Below, piece by piece: positions 1 through 9,700 of a stretch of DNA of 64,000 nucleotides. Position 1 is the first letter of the stretch. Every line of letters starts with the position of its first letter. Origin of the DNA: Sphingomonas_O antarctica (GTDB lineage: Bacteria; Pseudomonadota; Alphaproteobacteria; Sphingomonadales; Sphingomonadaceae); the NCBI RefSeq assembly GCF_965137005.1, contig NZ_CBCRXM010000007.1:75062-139061 (forward strand). The letters run 5' to 3'. The position numbers and the translations under genes are program-made. The notes beneath the pieces were generated by a model that saw nothing but the letters and a program-made list of their open reading frames with translations, did not search any database and was not told where the DNA came from.

Positions 1-174
1 ACCTCGTCACTTTTCCACAGGATTACGAGTTTCGAAATTGCGGGTCAGAATGCCGACAGCCGGCGGGTGCTGCGACGCTTGCGGCTATAATCACCCAACA
101 GCAGAAATAGACGGATCATGACAGCCTCCGGAACGATGGCCAGGCGTTTGATCCGCCACCCCCAACCCGGAGCG
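1..174. other. Left edge of window, no gene assigned
   Basis: No convincing gene is seen. Frame 1 is open from base 1 to a TAA at 88-90 and could be the last 29 codons of a plus-strand gene that begins outside the window, but nothing in it is recognisable. The rest is the downstream flank of the minus-strand beta-propeller gene. Confidence 0.3.
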
Positions 175-1763
175 CTAGTTCAGCGCATAAGCGAACAACC
201 CGGTGCTACCCGAGATCAGCAACAAATTGTCCGGCGAAATCGCCAGATCACCGCCCTGCGCGATTGTCCACACCACCGGATTGCCCGCGCGCGTCAAATC
301 GATGGCATAGGTTTCGGTCATGCTGGCGACAAACAGGTGGCTTTCGGTGACGACGACATTGCTGGTCAGGTTCGGCTTGCCCGATGCGACATCGATAGAG
401 GAGACAACAGCGCCGGTTGCCGTGTCGATCACGTCGATAATGGTCGAATTGGCGCGCGGCGCATACAGCCGGGTCGCGCGCAAGGCGGGTTGGTTGATAT
501 AGCTGGCGGCGGTGCGCCACAGGAAATTTGCCTGACCACGCGCGAATGCGATCAACGGCCGCGGCTGATTTGGCGCGCGATTATCCGAGAACGTGAAAAT
601 ATTCCCCTTACCGTCGAGGATCGGCGCGCCGAAATACGACCCGTAATAGCTTAGACCGGCGCTGGAGAAAAACGGATCGACAATCGACTGGGAGATCGAG
701 CCGTCCGCGCGGCTCAGGATGTTAAGCGAGCCAGCGCTGTAGAAATAGACATATTGCTCATCGACGCCGAGGCTCTCGCCTTCTTGCACGATTCCCGTAC
801 CGGCGGTCTGAACCCAGTCCTGCGTGCCTGCTGCGGCGTCGAAGGCATAAACGACGTTCCCGAAATATCCGGCTTGGTGATATAGCTTGTCGCCAAACGG
901 CACAGGCGCACCTGCTTTTGCAAACTGACTAGCATAATGCAGCACGCGCAGGACTTCGCCGCTGCTCGCATTCAACACCGGCATCGGCACACTGCCCGAC
1001 GACAGGACGATCGCCGCGGTGATCACGCGGCCGTTGCACAACTCGGCGCACTGACATTGAAGCCGACCTGGCCCAAGTCATAGCTCCATTGCTGAACCCC
1101 GGAAGCGCTCGCAAAAGCGCGCGTGAAGCTGTGGCTTGACGTCGTCCCACCTTGCTGGAAATTCGCGAACACGCTGCCTTGACATGCAGCGACGGCCGAT
1201 GGTGCGGAGCCCTCGCTCGGCACGCTCCAGACCGGCGTTGGCCGGAAATTCGCGGCATTATATTTTACGGCGACATACGCTGTGTGCGCCGCATCCCGCT
1301 GAAATGTCGCCCAGTCTTTCAACTTCACGTTCAAATTTACTGAGAACGTCTTCGTCGAACCGGGATAAACAGTCGTGCAACTAGCATCGGTGCACAGACG
1401 GAACGTAACCGCATTGGTGGTACTACCACCCGGCAGGAAATCTGCATTGGTCAGCTTGACTTGATAACCATTCGCCCCGCTCGCGGTTGGCGCATTCGCC
1501 AGCAGGAACCGCCCGCCGTCGATCTGGATGTCGGGCACGACTGCTCCCGAAGGAGTTCCGGTGTAAGTCGCTGAAAAAGAGTAAGTCGCCTTACTGCCTT
1601 CGGAAACTTCCGTAGTTGGTGATGACGAATCGAGCGCGACGTTCAAAGTCGAGATTGTCGGCGGTGCAGTGCCGGCACCCCCGCTGCCGGTGTCGGCGCT
1701 GCCTCCGCATGCGCTCAAGGCAGACGTCAAAATAATTGTGGCCCACGGCCGGGCGTACCCCAT
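175..1763 (-). pseudogene. PQQ-like beta-propeller lipoprotein, frameshifted
   Basis: Two minus-strand reading frames form one protein. The first (1763 down to 1023) begins with a lipoprotein signal ending in a LSAC-type lipobox followed by a Gly/Ser linker, then an Ig-like or cadherin-like stretch. The second (1041 down to 175) continues with beta-propeller-like repeats (WD/PQQ style, for example residues around VYAFDAAAGTQDW). The frames meet at about 1030-1041: adding one base (GCAAC to GCCAAC) joins the coding as S-C-A-N-G-R-V. The start ATG at 1763 has a strong AAGGGGGA ribosome-binding site. The intact protein would be an outer-membrane or periplasmic lipoprotein of about 529 residues with unknown ligand. 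Base composition is lower in GC than the neighbours. A sequencing deletion is as likely as a true pseudogene. Confidence 0.7.
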
Positions 1764-1840
1764 GCGTCCCCCTTTTTCGTCCGTCTATTAGTGGTAACCT
1801 GTTGTTAACCAGAGCCTAGTTGGGGGACAATGGGGCTTTG

Positions 1841-1882
1841 ACAAAAAAACAGGGGCGGCGCGAGGATGTCTCGCGCCGCCCC
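1841..1882 (-). terminator. Rho-independent terminator of the UrcA-like gene
   Basis: Read on the minus strand, a perfect 13-bp stem (GGGGCGGCGCGAG with its complement, 1852-1864 and 1870-1882) closes a 5-nt loop and is followed by a TGTTTTTTT tract at 1842-1850. It lies just past the stop of the 95-aa UrcA-like gene. Confidence 0.9.
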
Positions 1883-1905
1883 GAGGGCGTTGGTCATAAG
1901 CGGGT

Positions 1906-2193
1906 TCAGCCTTGGCCGATGGTGCGCACCCGATAAGCCGCCGCCAGTTGATCGTTGCCGATCTTGGCAAGCATATCGACCGACAGTTCGTTGCGGCACT
2001 TCGTTTCTTCCATCAGGCTCGGACCGGCATAGCAGGCCGACTGCACCGCATGCTTGATGCGCTTGGCGACGGCATCGCGGCCCGTCACGGTCGACAGCTC
2101 GGACGGACGATAAGCGACCTTGGCTGTAATGTCGGCCTGCGCGGCGGCAGGAACGATCAGGGCGGTGGCGATGATGAGGTTGCGGATGAACAT
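1906..2193 (-). CDS. UrcA family protein
   Basis: A 95-residue secreted protein. It has an N-terminal signal peptide (MFIRNLIIATALIVPAAAQA) followed by a short mature domain with the UrcA-family pattern: a Y-x-P-S-E-L-type strand, a helix, and two cysteines (around residues 54 and 67) that probably form a disulfide. UrcA proteins are small periplasmic proteins common in Caulobacter and sphingomonads; the founding member responds to uranium, and the molecular role is unknown. The start at 2193 is chosen over longer alternatives because it has a good AAGGAAA site and begins the signal peptide. It is monocistronic with its own terminator and divergent from the membrane regulator at 2402. Confidence 0.85.
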   Translation of the reverse strand: MFIRNLIIATALIVPAAAQADITAKVAYRPSELSTVTGRDAVAKRIKHAVQSACYAGPSLMEETKCRNELSVDMLAKIGNDQLAAAYRVRTIGQG

Positions 2194-2401
2194 TGGACTT
2201 TCCTTCGAATTGCGCCGGCTGGATTGCCGACGATCCGGGGATGGGCCGTCCGCCGCCGGCGATCCTGCAAAGCCGCTGGAATGTCGCTGACCCAGTTTGT
2301 TTTCAGAATTGGTCACGCGATTCCGCCATTTTTCTTGCGTGCCTGCGCGCCATAAGTCACTCTTCGCCCGATCAGTCCGCGACAGGGGGAGCGGCATAGC
2401 G

Positions 2402-4273
2402 ATGGACACCGCCGCCACGCCCCCGCGACTCGCGTTCGACCGGTTCGTTTTCGATCCCGCCGACGCGCGGCTGAGCGGACCCGACGGGCCGATTCGCATC
2501 GGCAACAAGGCGCTGGGCGTGCTTGCCGCGCTGATCGCCGCGCGCGGGCGTTTGCTGACCAAGGACGAATTGTTCGAGACGGTGTGGGACGGCACCGTCG
2601 TGTCCGAATCCGCTCTGACGTCGGTCATCAAGGAATTGCGCCGGGCGCTGGGCGACGACCGGCAGGACGCCCGCTTCATCGAAAGCGTTTACGGGCGCGG
2701 CTATCGGTTTTTACCCGAGGTGCGCGAAGCCGGGGTGGACAGCGCGCCGCCGCCACGCCCAAAGGCGCCGTTGGTCGATGCCCCAACTCTCGCAGCCGCG
2801 CCCCGCCGCAAGTGGCTGTGGCCGGTCGCGCTGGCGATGCTGGTGATCGCCATCGGTATCGCCGCATGGCGCTTCGTGCCGCGATCGACGGCCGATGTGG
2901 ACCTGGCGTCGTCCAGCGTCGCGGTGTTGCCCTTCGCCAATATCAGCGGCGACAAGGACGAGGATTATTTTGCTGCCGGGGTGACCGAGGAACTGCGCAC
3001 GCGCCTGTCGCGCCTCGCCAGCCTGCAGGTCGCGGCGCGCGCCTCCTCGGTCTCGGTCAAGACCAGCGGACTGGATGCGCAAGCGATCGGCAAGCGCCTC
3101 GCGGTCGGCTACGTCATCGACGGCAGCGTGCGCCGCGAAGGCAATATCGTCCGCGTCAGCGCAACCCTGGTCGATACCCGCACCGGCTTCCAACGCTGGA
3201 CGCAAAGTTACGACCGCAAGCTCGACGACGTCTTCGCGATCCAGGGCGACATCGCCCAGTCGGTGGCCAGCGCCGTGCAGGGGCGGCTGGGCAAGGCACA
3301 GGCGGCGGTTCTCGACGCGTCCCTGACCAGCGTGCCCGCGGCGTTCGACGCCTATGCCAAGGGGCGAGCGCTGTTCGACCTGTCAGGCGACGAAGCGACG
3401 TATCGCGCTGCCCTCGCCGCGTTCGATCGGGCGATCGAGTTGGACCCCAAATATGCCGCCGCTTATGCACAGCGGTCGCGGGTATTGGTGACGCTCGCCA
3501 ACCAATTTGCGTCGACGGACAAGTTGCGTGGGATTTACGCGGAAAGCCTGCGGTCGGCGCAGACCGGCGTTGCGCTTTCCCCCGATCTTGATGTTGCCCA
3601 AGCGGCATTGGGCTATGTGTTGGTCAATGGTTTCTTGGATTTTGCCCGTGCGGCAAAACCATATGAACGGGCCATACATCTGGGGCCGAACAATGCGGAT
3701 ATCTTGATTCCTTATGGCCTTTTTGCCGCGCGAACGCAGGGGGAGCAAGGCTTGGTTTCTCTATACAAGGCGGCCACGCTAGATCCGCTGAGTGCCCGAC
3801 CATTCCTGTCGCTGGGGGCGGCATTCATGAGCCTGCATCGCTATGCGGACGCCATTCCGCAATTCAGCCATGCTCTCAAAATAACTCCCGGCCTTACTTC
3901 GGGTCATTCCGGTCTAGGCGATGCGTTGCTCATGCTCGGTCGTCCCAAGGAGGCACGCGCGCAGTATATCGCCGAGCCACTCGATTTTACCCGTCTGGCA
4001 GGACTAGCCATCACCGAACGCCAATTGCGCAACAATACCGCTGCGCAAGCCGCATTCGATGAGCTGTCAAAGCAGGGCGATGCCGTCGCTTACCAACGCG
4101 CACAGGTCTTGGCTCAATGGGGAAATAGCAAAGGTGCATTGGACGCGCTTGAAGCCGCATTTCGGGTCGGCGACGCCGGCTTGGTCAAGATGCGTTCCGA
4201 CCCGCTACTCATGCCGATCAATCGTCAGCCAAGGTTTGTCGCCTTGCTGGCCAAAATACATTTTCCATCGTAA
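2402..4273 (+). CDS. Membrane-anchored winged-helix regulator with TolB/FlgO-like and TPR domains
   Basis: A 623-residue one-component regulator in the CadC/ToxR style. Residues 8-107 form an OmpR-type winged helix (ending Y-G-R-G-Y-R-F). A proline-rich linker leads to one membrane helix at about 138-158. A FlgO/TolB-like domain follows (about 168-305, starting S-S-V-A-V-L-P-F), then tetratricopeptide repeats to the end. The DNA-binding part should be cytoplasmic and the rest periplasmic. The ATG at 2402 is chosen because of an AGGGGGAG site 9 nt upstream and because the longer reading frame adds unrelated sequence. It is divergent from the UrcA-like gene, which may be a target (inference). 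From about 3550 onward the codon use becomes less GC-biased than in the first half. Confidence 0.8.
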   Translation: MDTAATPPRLAFDRFVFDPADARLSGPDGPIRIGNKALGVLAALIAARGRLLTKDELFETVWDGTVVSESALTSVIKELRRALGDDRQDARFIESVYGRGYRFLPEVREAGVDSAPPPRPKAPLVDAPTLAAAPRRKWLWPVALAMLVIAIGIAAWRFVPRSTADVDLASSSVAVLPFANISGDKDEDYFAAGVTEELRTRLSRLASLQVAARASSVSVKTSGLDAQAIGKRLAVGYVIDGSVRREGNIVRVSATLVDTRTGFQRWTQSYDRKLDDVFAIQGDIAQSVASAVQGRLGKAQAAVLDASLTSVPAAFDAYAKGRALFDLSGDEATYRAALAAFDRAIELDPKYAAAYAQRSRVLVTLANQFASTDKLRGIYAESLRSAQTGVALSPDLDVAQAALGYVLVNGFLDFARAAKPYERAIHLGPNNADILIPYGLFAARTQGEQGLVSLYKAATLDPLSARPFLSLGAAFMSLHRYADAIPQFSHALKITPGLTSGHSGLGDALLMLGRPKEARAQYIAEPLDFTRLAGLAITERQLRNNTAAQAAFDELSKQGDAVAYQRAQVLAQWGNSKGALDALEAAFRVGDAGLVKMRSDPLLMPINRQPRFVALLAKIHFPS

Positions 4274-4307
4274 GTTCTAAGTACGCTCGAAGCCAAGGGG
4301 AAGTCAG

Positions 4308-4469
4308 ATGCGAAAGCACGATATCGTTTTAGGAGCAGCCGTTCTCACGGTAGGATTACTTCTTGGCTGGGCAATGGGTCACAATGAGGATCCACACTTC
4401 GTGCGTGTGCCCGATCCGCATGTCGGTGAAGACCCGGATCCGCGGCACAAGAAACCCGACGATAATTGA
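4308..4469 (+). CDS. Small single-pass membrane protein (53 aa)
   Basis: A short gene with an excellent AGGGGAAG ribosome-binding site 7 nt before the ATG, 34 nt downstream of the membrane regulator. The 53-residue product has a basic N-terminus (MRKHD), one hydrophobic helix (about residues 6-23, ending G-L-L-L-G-W), then a hydrophilic tail rich in Asp, Pro and His (D-P-H, P-D-P-H, D-P-D-P-R-H-K-K-P-D-D). The His/Asp tail could bind metal, but that is speculation. No family is recognised. Position and spacing suggest co-transcription with the regulator. Confidence 0.6.
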   Translation: MRKHDIVLGAAVLTVGLLLGWAMGHNEDPHFVRVPDPHVGEDPDPRHKKPDDN

Positions 4470-4558
4470 GTAACGTCGCGGTTCACTGAGCTCCGCGAGC
4501 CCTTGCGGGACTGACCCGTTCCACCCATTTGAAATTCGGCGCACCGCTTGCTGCAGCC

Positions 4559-4573
4559 GAACAAATCTGGAAC
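4559..4573. promoter_or_regulatory. SOS box (LexA site) of uvrA
   Basis: The sequence GAAC-aaatctg-GAAC matches the alphaproteobacterial LexA operator (GAAC-N7-GAAC, equal to GTTC-N7-GTTC on the other strand). It ends 10 nt before the uvrA start at 4584, where LexA would block transcription or initiation. uvrA is a classical SOS gene, so location and motif agree. Confidence 0.85.
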
Positions 4574-4583
4574 AAGTCGTCTT

Positions 4584-7481
4584 ATGCTGACTCATATTTC
4601 CGTGCGTGGTGCGCGCGAGCACAATCTGAAGAATGTCAGCGTGGACATTCCGCGCGACACGTTGACGGTGATCACCGGCCTGTCGGGTTCGGGCAAATCC
4701 TCGCTCGCCTTTGACACCATCTATGCCGAGGGTCAGCGGCGCTATGTCGAGTCGCTCAGTGCCTATGCGCGGCAGTTCCTCGAACTCATGCAGAAGCCCG
4801 ATGTCGACCATATCGAAGGCCTGTCGCCCGCCATCTCGATCGAGCAAAAGACCACCAGCCGCAATCCGCGCTCGACCGTCGCAACGGTCACCGAAATCTA
4901 CGATTACATGCGGCTGTTATGGGCGCGCGTCGGTGTGCCTTATTCACCCGCGACGGGGCTGCCGATCAGCGCGCAGCAGGTCAGCCAGATGGTCGACCGC
5001 GTCATGGCGCTGCCGAAGGACTCGCGGCATTATCTGCTCGCGCCCGTGGTGCGCGGGCGCAAGGGCGAATATCGCAAGGAACTGCTCGAATGGCAGGCGG
5101 CGGGCTATACCCGCGTGCGGATCGACGGGGTGTTTTACGACATCGAGGAAGCGCCGGCGCTCGACAAGAAATACAAGCATGACGTGGAGTTGGTCGTCGA
5201 CCGGATCGTGGTTCGTGACGGACTCGAAACGAGATTGGCGGACTCGTTTGAGCAGGCGCTGAAGCTGGCGGACGGGTTGGCGTATGTCGATCCTGCGGAT
5301 GGGGTTGTCGCCGAGGGAAAGTTGAAGGCCGGGGAATATGCGCCGGAAGGCCGCATCACCTTTTCGCAGAAATTCGCCTGCCCCGTCAGCGGGTTCACCA
5401 TTCCCGAGATCGAGCCGCGGTTGTTTTCATTCAACGCGCCGCAGGGGGCTTGTCCGGCCTGCGACGGATTGGGCGAAAAGCTGCACTTCGACCCTGGCCT
5501 CGTCGTGCCCAACGAGAATCTCAGCATCAAGAAGGGCGCGGTGGTGCCGTGGGCTAAGTCCAACCCGCCCTCGCCTTATTACATGCAGGTGCTCGGCAGC
5601 CTCGCGCGGCATTTCGGGTTCGACATGGACACGCCGTGGAACGAACTGCCCGAGGACAGCCGCAATGCGATCCTGTTCGGCACCAAGGGCGTCGCCGTCG
5701 TCCTGCGCTTCGTCGACGGGCGCAAATCGTACGAGGTGAAAAAGCCGTTCGAAGGCGTGATCGGCAATCTCGACCGCCGCCTGCTGGCCACCGACAGCGC
5801 GTGGATGCGCGAGGAACTGGCGAAATATCAGGCGTCCGCCCCCTGCGAAACCTGCCACGGCGCGCGCCTCAAACCCGAAGCGCTGGCGGTCAAGATCGCG
5901 GGCGAGGACATCAGCATCTCCACCCGCCGCGCGGTCGGCCCCGCGCTCCAATTCTTCCGCAACATGCCCGACAAGCTGACCGATCAGGGGCGCCAGATCG
6001 CGACGCCGATCCTCAAGGAAATCGTCGAACGCCTCGGCTTTCTCGACAATGTCGGGCTCGATTACCTCAACCTCGACCGGACCAGCGGCACGCTCAGCGG
6101 CGGCGAAAGCCAGCGCATCCGCCTCGCCTCGCAAATCGGCAGCGGCCTGTCGGGCGTGCTCTACGTCCTCGACGAACCCTCGATCGGCCTCCACCAGAAG
6201 GACAATGACCGCCTGCTGATCACGCTGCGCCGCCTGCGCGACCTGGGCAACACGGTGATCGTTGTGGAGCATGACGAGGATGCCATCCGCGCCGCCGATT
6301 ACGTGCTCGACATGGGCCCCGGCGCGGGCGTGCATGGCGGCGAAGTCGTCGCGGCGGGCACGCTGGCCGAGGTGCTGGCCAACGAAAACAGCCTGACCGC
6401 GGACTATCTCTCCGGCCGCCGCAGCGTCCCCCTCCCCGCCAAACGCCGCAAGGGCAATGGCAAGAAGCTGACGGTGAAGGGCGCGCGCGCCAACAACCTC
6501 AAGAACGTCACCGCGTCCATCCCGCTCGGCACGTTCACCTGCATCACCGGCGTATCGGGCAGCGGCAAGTCGAGCTTCACCATCGACACGCTCTACGCCT
6601 CCGCCGCGCGCCAGCTCAACGGCGCACGCATGCAGGCCGGCCACCACGAAAAGATCGAGGGCCTCCAATATCTCGACAAGGTCATCGACATCGACCAGTC
6701 GCCGATCGGCCGCACCCCGCGCAGCAACCCCGCAACCTATACCGGCGCGTTCACCCAGATCCGCGACTGGTTCGCCGCCCTCCCCGAAAGCGCCGCGCGC
6801 GGCTACAAGCCCGGGCGGTTCAGCTTCAACGTCAAGGGCGGGCGGTGCGAGGCGTGCCAGGGCGACGGCGTGCTCAAGATCGAAATGCACTTCCTGCCCG
6901 ACGTCTACGTCACCTGCGACGTGTGCCACGGCGCGCGCTACAACCGCGAAACACTGGACGTGAAATTCAAGGGCAAGTCGATCGCCGACGTGCTCGACAT
7001 GACCGTCGAGGACGCGGTCGAATTCTTCAAGGCGGTGCCCGGCATCCGCGACAAGATGGCGATGCTCGCCGAAGTCGGGCTCGGCTATGTCAAGGTCGGG
7101 CAACAGGCGACGACGCTCAGCGGCGGCGAGGCCCAGCGCGTCAAACTCGCCAAGGAATTGTCACGCCGCGCGACGGGGCAGACGCTGTACATTTTGGACG
7201 AACCGACCACCGGCCTGCATTTCGAGGATGTGCGCAAATTGCTGGAGCTGCTCCACGCGCTGGTCGAACAGGGCAATACCGTGGTGGTGATCGAGCACAA
7301 TCTGGAAGTCATCAAGACCGCCGACTGGATCGTGGACCTGGGGCCGGAAGGCGGCGTGCGCGGCGGGGAGATCGTCGCGGAAGGCACGCCGGAGAAGGTC
7401 GTGACGGTGCCGGCGAGCTATACCGGGCATTATCTGAAGCCGTTGTTGGCGGCCGGCGTGCAGGCGGTGGCGGCGGACTGA
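4584..7481 (+). CDS. uvrA: Excinuclease ABC subunit A
   Basis: UvrA, the damage-recognition ATPase of nucleotide excision repair, 965 residues (normal length). Two ABC modules are complete: Walker A G-L-S-G-S-G-K-S near the N-terminus and G-V-S-G-S-G-K-S in the second half; signature motifs L-S-G-G-E-S-Q-R and L-S-G-G-E-A-Q-R; Walker B L-D-E-P in both. The zinc-binding CxxC pairs are present (C-P-A-C, C-E-T-C, and C-E-A-C with C-D-V-C). The ATG at 4584 (M-L-T-H-I-S-V-R-G-A) is chosen over an upstream TTG at 4548 because that extension would run through the SOS box. Regulation by LexA is expected. Confidence 0.97.
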   Translation: MLTHISVRGAREHNLKNVSVDIPRDTLTVITGLSGSGKSSLAFDTIYAEGQRRYVESLSAYARQFLELMQKPDVDHIEGLSPAISIEQKTTSRNPRSTVATVTEIYDYMRLLWARVGVPYSPATGLPISAQQVSQMVDRVMALPKDSRHYLLAPVVRGRKGEYRKELLEWQAAGYTRVRIDGVFYDIEEAPALDKKYKHDVELVVDRIVVRDGLETRLADSFEQALKLADGLAYVDPADGVVAEGKLKAGEYAPEGRITFSQKFACPVSGFTIPEIEPRLFSFNAPQGACPACDGLGEKLHFDPGLVVPNENLSIKKGAVVPWAKSNPPSPYYMQVLGSLARHFGFDMDTPWNELPEDSRNAILFGTKGVAVVLRFVDGRKSYEVKKPFEGVIGNLDRRLLATDSAWMREELAKYQASAPCETCHGARLKPEALAVKIAGEDISISTRRAVGPALQFFRNMPDKLTDQGRQIATPILKEIVERLGFLDNVGLDYLNLDRTSGTLSGGESQRIRLASQIGSGLSGVLYVLDEPSIGLHQKDNDRLLITLRRLRDLGNTVIVVEHDEDAIRAADYVLDMGPGAGVHGGEVVAAGTLAEVLANENSLTADYLSGRRSVPLPAKRRKGNGKKLTVKGARANNLKNVTASIPLGTFTCITGVSGSGKSSFTIDTLYASAARQLNGARMQAGHHEKIEGLQYLDKVIDIDQSPIGRTPRSNPATYTGAFTQIRDWFAALPESAARGYKPGRFSFNVKGGRCEACQGDGVLKIEMHFLPDVYVTCDVCHGARYNRETLDVKFKGKSIADVLDMTVEDAVEFFKAVPGIRDKMAMLAEVGLGYVKVGQQATTLSGGEAQRVKLAKELSRRATGQTLYILDEPTTGLHFEDVRKLLELLHALVEQGNTVVVIEHNLEVIKTADWIVDLGPEGGVRGGEIVAEGTPEKVVTVPASYTGHYLKPLLAAGVQAVAAD

Positions 7482-7491
7482 GGCTGGCCGC

Positions 7492-9401
7492 CTAACCGTC
7501 TGTAGTCTCGAAAAATAGCTTTTCTATTTTGCCGAGCTTATCACGAAGCACAGAGGCACGTTGACGATCAATTAGGACTCTCTCTGGATCGCTGTCGAGT
7601 ATATTGAGAATCTCGTACGCAACCTCAACTTTAGGCAATTTGACACCCGTCGCCTTTTTATATGCATCGGCCACCTTCTTAGTTCGCATTGCACCAGAAC
7701 ATTCGTTGAGGTCTATTCTTTTTGCATTTGGGTGATAATGGCTTAGAACTATATTAACGGCTTCGACAAATAAGCCGGGGTTTATAAAGTCTTCCGTTTC
7801 CACCGCTGTTTTACCACGATTTTCGAGCTTTTAGATAAGGTTATTGTGTACTCCTGCGTCTGATATTTGCTTTGCAATTTTTTCACCGCCTTCGTCGCTA
7901 TCTACGAGGTAAACTACGTTAGTTGATTCAAGGCTGATGGGCAGTAAGACTGCTCCATGTTGCGCTAGGCCGGGAACGAACTGAAAACCTAGATGACTTT
8001 TAACTGATGCCGCTTTAAATAGTCGTGGCAGTAGGATGATATCACTTACTCCTTCAACCATGACGGCTTTGCGAGTCGGGAAGAAGGCAAGTGTGGCGGC
8101 GCCCATACCGACCAGCATTGGCGAGAATCCAAGACCACCATCCGTCCAGAATTTACTCACTAAATTACTTGTAGTGTTATCCAAAGATGATCGCACAAAA
8201 GCGGTGCCCGTTCCAATATCTTCTGGAAGGCAGCCAGCTGAGTGCGTTGTGATTATAACTTTCGGAGCGAGATTCTGCTCAACCAACATATTCATCAAAT
8301 CCGCCTGAGCGTCATAATGTAAGTGCTGCTCTGCTTCGTCGATTAACAAGATCGGACACTCTGCGTGAGACTGCAACGCGAAGGACTGAAGTGCGACGAA
8401 CTGCCTTAATCCTGTGCTCCTTTCGTCCAATCCAGACACAATATCTTGATCGTTTTCTATCTGAAGGCGAATCATGTTCGCAGAAAACCTTAGCGCAACC
8501 TTGATTCCAGATTGACTCCAAGCCTTCTTGTATGCGGTTGCTAAACGCTTATTTGCTTGGCGCTCCAACGTTGTTAAATCATCCTCGTTGGCCTTCTGGT
8601 TGGCAGCGATAAGCTTCGACGGCGACACTTCTGCAAGGTCAAGAATACCCTGCAGAACAGGCGGCACGTTGGCAGATAAATCGGGAATGCTGTAAAAGGA
8701 TTCTAGCGAGCGATGTTCATCGCTAAACATTAGAAATCGTGGTCGCCTTGGCCAAACTGCGTCGATTGCAGCACGACTCGGCGTCGGCGCTCTTTCTGCT
8801 AAAACGGAGCTACCTATCAAAGCTCTGGCTTCACCAAGCTCCTTGAGCTTTGGGTTGGATTCCAAGGCCATCAAGACGTCTTGAACATGATCGTACACTG
8901 CGATCTGTGCCTTCGTTAAATTTGGCCCGCTAGCAGTAATTTTGTCAGCGTCTTGCAGAAGTGAATCTAGCAGGTTTTCATCATTTTCGGCGACCTGACG
9001 TCGCACCGCGTCCAATGCGAAGAGCTTTCTCAAAACAGCGGAGAGTACGGAGCGGTGTGACGTATCCCGATCTCCGAGTTCTGGCGTAAACTCGATGATA
9101 TTAGTACCGTCGAACCCTTTGTAGCCTTCATCCATGTCGGCCAGCGCAAACCCGCAACCGCGCAGTCCTCCCTGCTGAGCAGAAATGTGACAGAAACTCC
9201 AAGATCTCCCGACACGCAACCTCGAGCGACATCACCATCCGTAAATGGCTCGCGATCATTGAATTTTGTGAGCGCCTTCAGAAGTGAGGTTTTGCCGGCC
9301 TCGTTTGGCCCGAGCACCGCTACGACCTTGCCCCGAAACTGAATCTCGGACTGGTCCTTAAAGCGCCGGTATCCCTTTAAGCTTGCTGCTGTCAGATCCA
9401 T
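7492..9401 (-). pseudogene. OLD-family ATPase/TOPRIM endonuclease, disrupted
   Basis: An overcoming-lysogenization-defect (OLD) type nuclease, probably an anti-phage protein. The N-terminal ATPase has Walker A G-P-N-E-A-G-K-T, a signature-like E-R-S-T-G-L-R-Q-F, Walker B I-L-L-I-D-E-A-E and an I-I-T-T-H-S switch. The TOPRIM part follows with V-M-V-E-G-V-S-D and V-D-S-D-E-G-G. Two lesions break it. A frameshift lies at about 9140-9180, repaired by one extra T (G-F-A-L-A-D-M-D). A TAA at 7831-7833 is in the same frame as the downstream coding, which continues through V-E-T-E-D-F-I-N-P-G-L-F-V to 7492. The start at 9401 has an AAGGCGG site. The sequence is clearly AT-richer than its flanks, which suggests transfer. 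No GajB-like helicase partner is present. Confidence 0.82.
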
Positions 9402-9527
9402 ACCGCCTTTTTGAAGAGGAGTGTTCGACGTCGCAACTTTTTCTTTCTTGTCTCCTGTTGAAAGGTAAGCTCGCACTCTTGAGCAAATAGAAGAAGCAAG
9501 CGGCACGTAGTCGCCGAATAGATCGCA

Positions 9528-9626
9528 GCGGAGTAAATCCGCGTCGTCAGTCGCTGCTCCGCGCGCCGGCTGGCAAACATGAGTCGGGAATAAGGTTCGC
9601 TTGCTTCGCGCCGCTCTCCTTATTCC
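9528..9626. repeat. Structured two-hairpin element, copy 1
   Basis: This lies in the 299-nt gap between the OLD pseudogene and the 91-aa HTH-like gene. Hairpin 1: stem GCGGAG (9528-9533) with CTCCGC (9557-9562), loop containing GTAAATCCGCGTCGTCAGTC. A 24-nt linker follows. Hairpin 2: stem GGAATAAGG (9587-9595) with CCTTATTCC (9618-9626), loop TCGCTTGCTTCGCGCCGCTC. A second copy at 10074-10175 keeps both loops nearly identical but has different, still complementary stems, so the structure itself appears to be conserved. It could be an RNA (strand unknown) or a hairpin-recognised DNA element. Nothing else is recognised in the rest of the gap. Confidence 0.65.
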
Positions 9627-9700
9627 TCGCTCATTTTGTTTGCATAATAGGAAATATCCTGCGCACTGAGTCGTCGCCTTGAAAACGGAGGGTGGCGGCA

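Noticed and set aside
1..90. Possible C-terminal end of a plus-strand gene
   Set aside because: Frame 1 is open to a stop at 88-90, but 29 residues without any family feature are not enough to call a gene.
118..654. 178-aa open frame on the plus strand
   Set aside because: It is the antisense of the beta-propeller gene, with no ribosome-binding site and a low-complexity composition; its existence follows from the GC-rich third positions.
5427..7103. 558-aa minus-strand open frame
   Set aside because: It is a shadow of uvrA in a GC-rich gene; it is full of Ala, Arg, His and Asp runs and has no recognisable domain.
7492..7803. A separate 103-aa gene
   Set aside because: It is in the same frame as the OLD nuclease upstream of the TAA and continues its TOPRIM C-terminus; it has no ribosome-binding site of its own.
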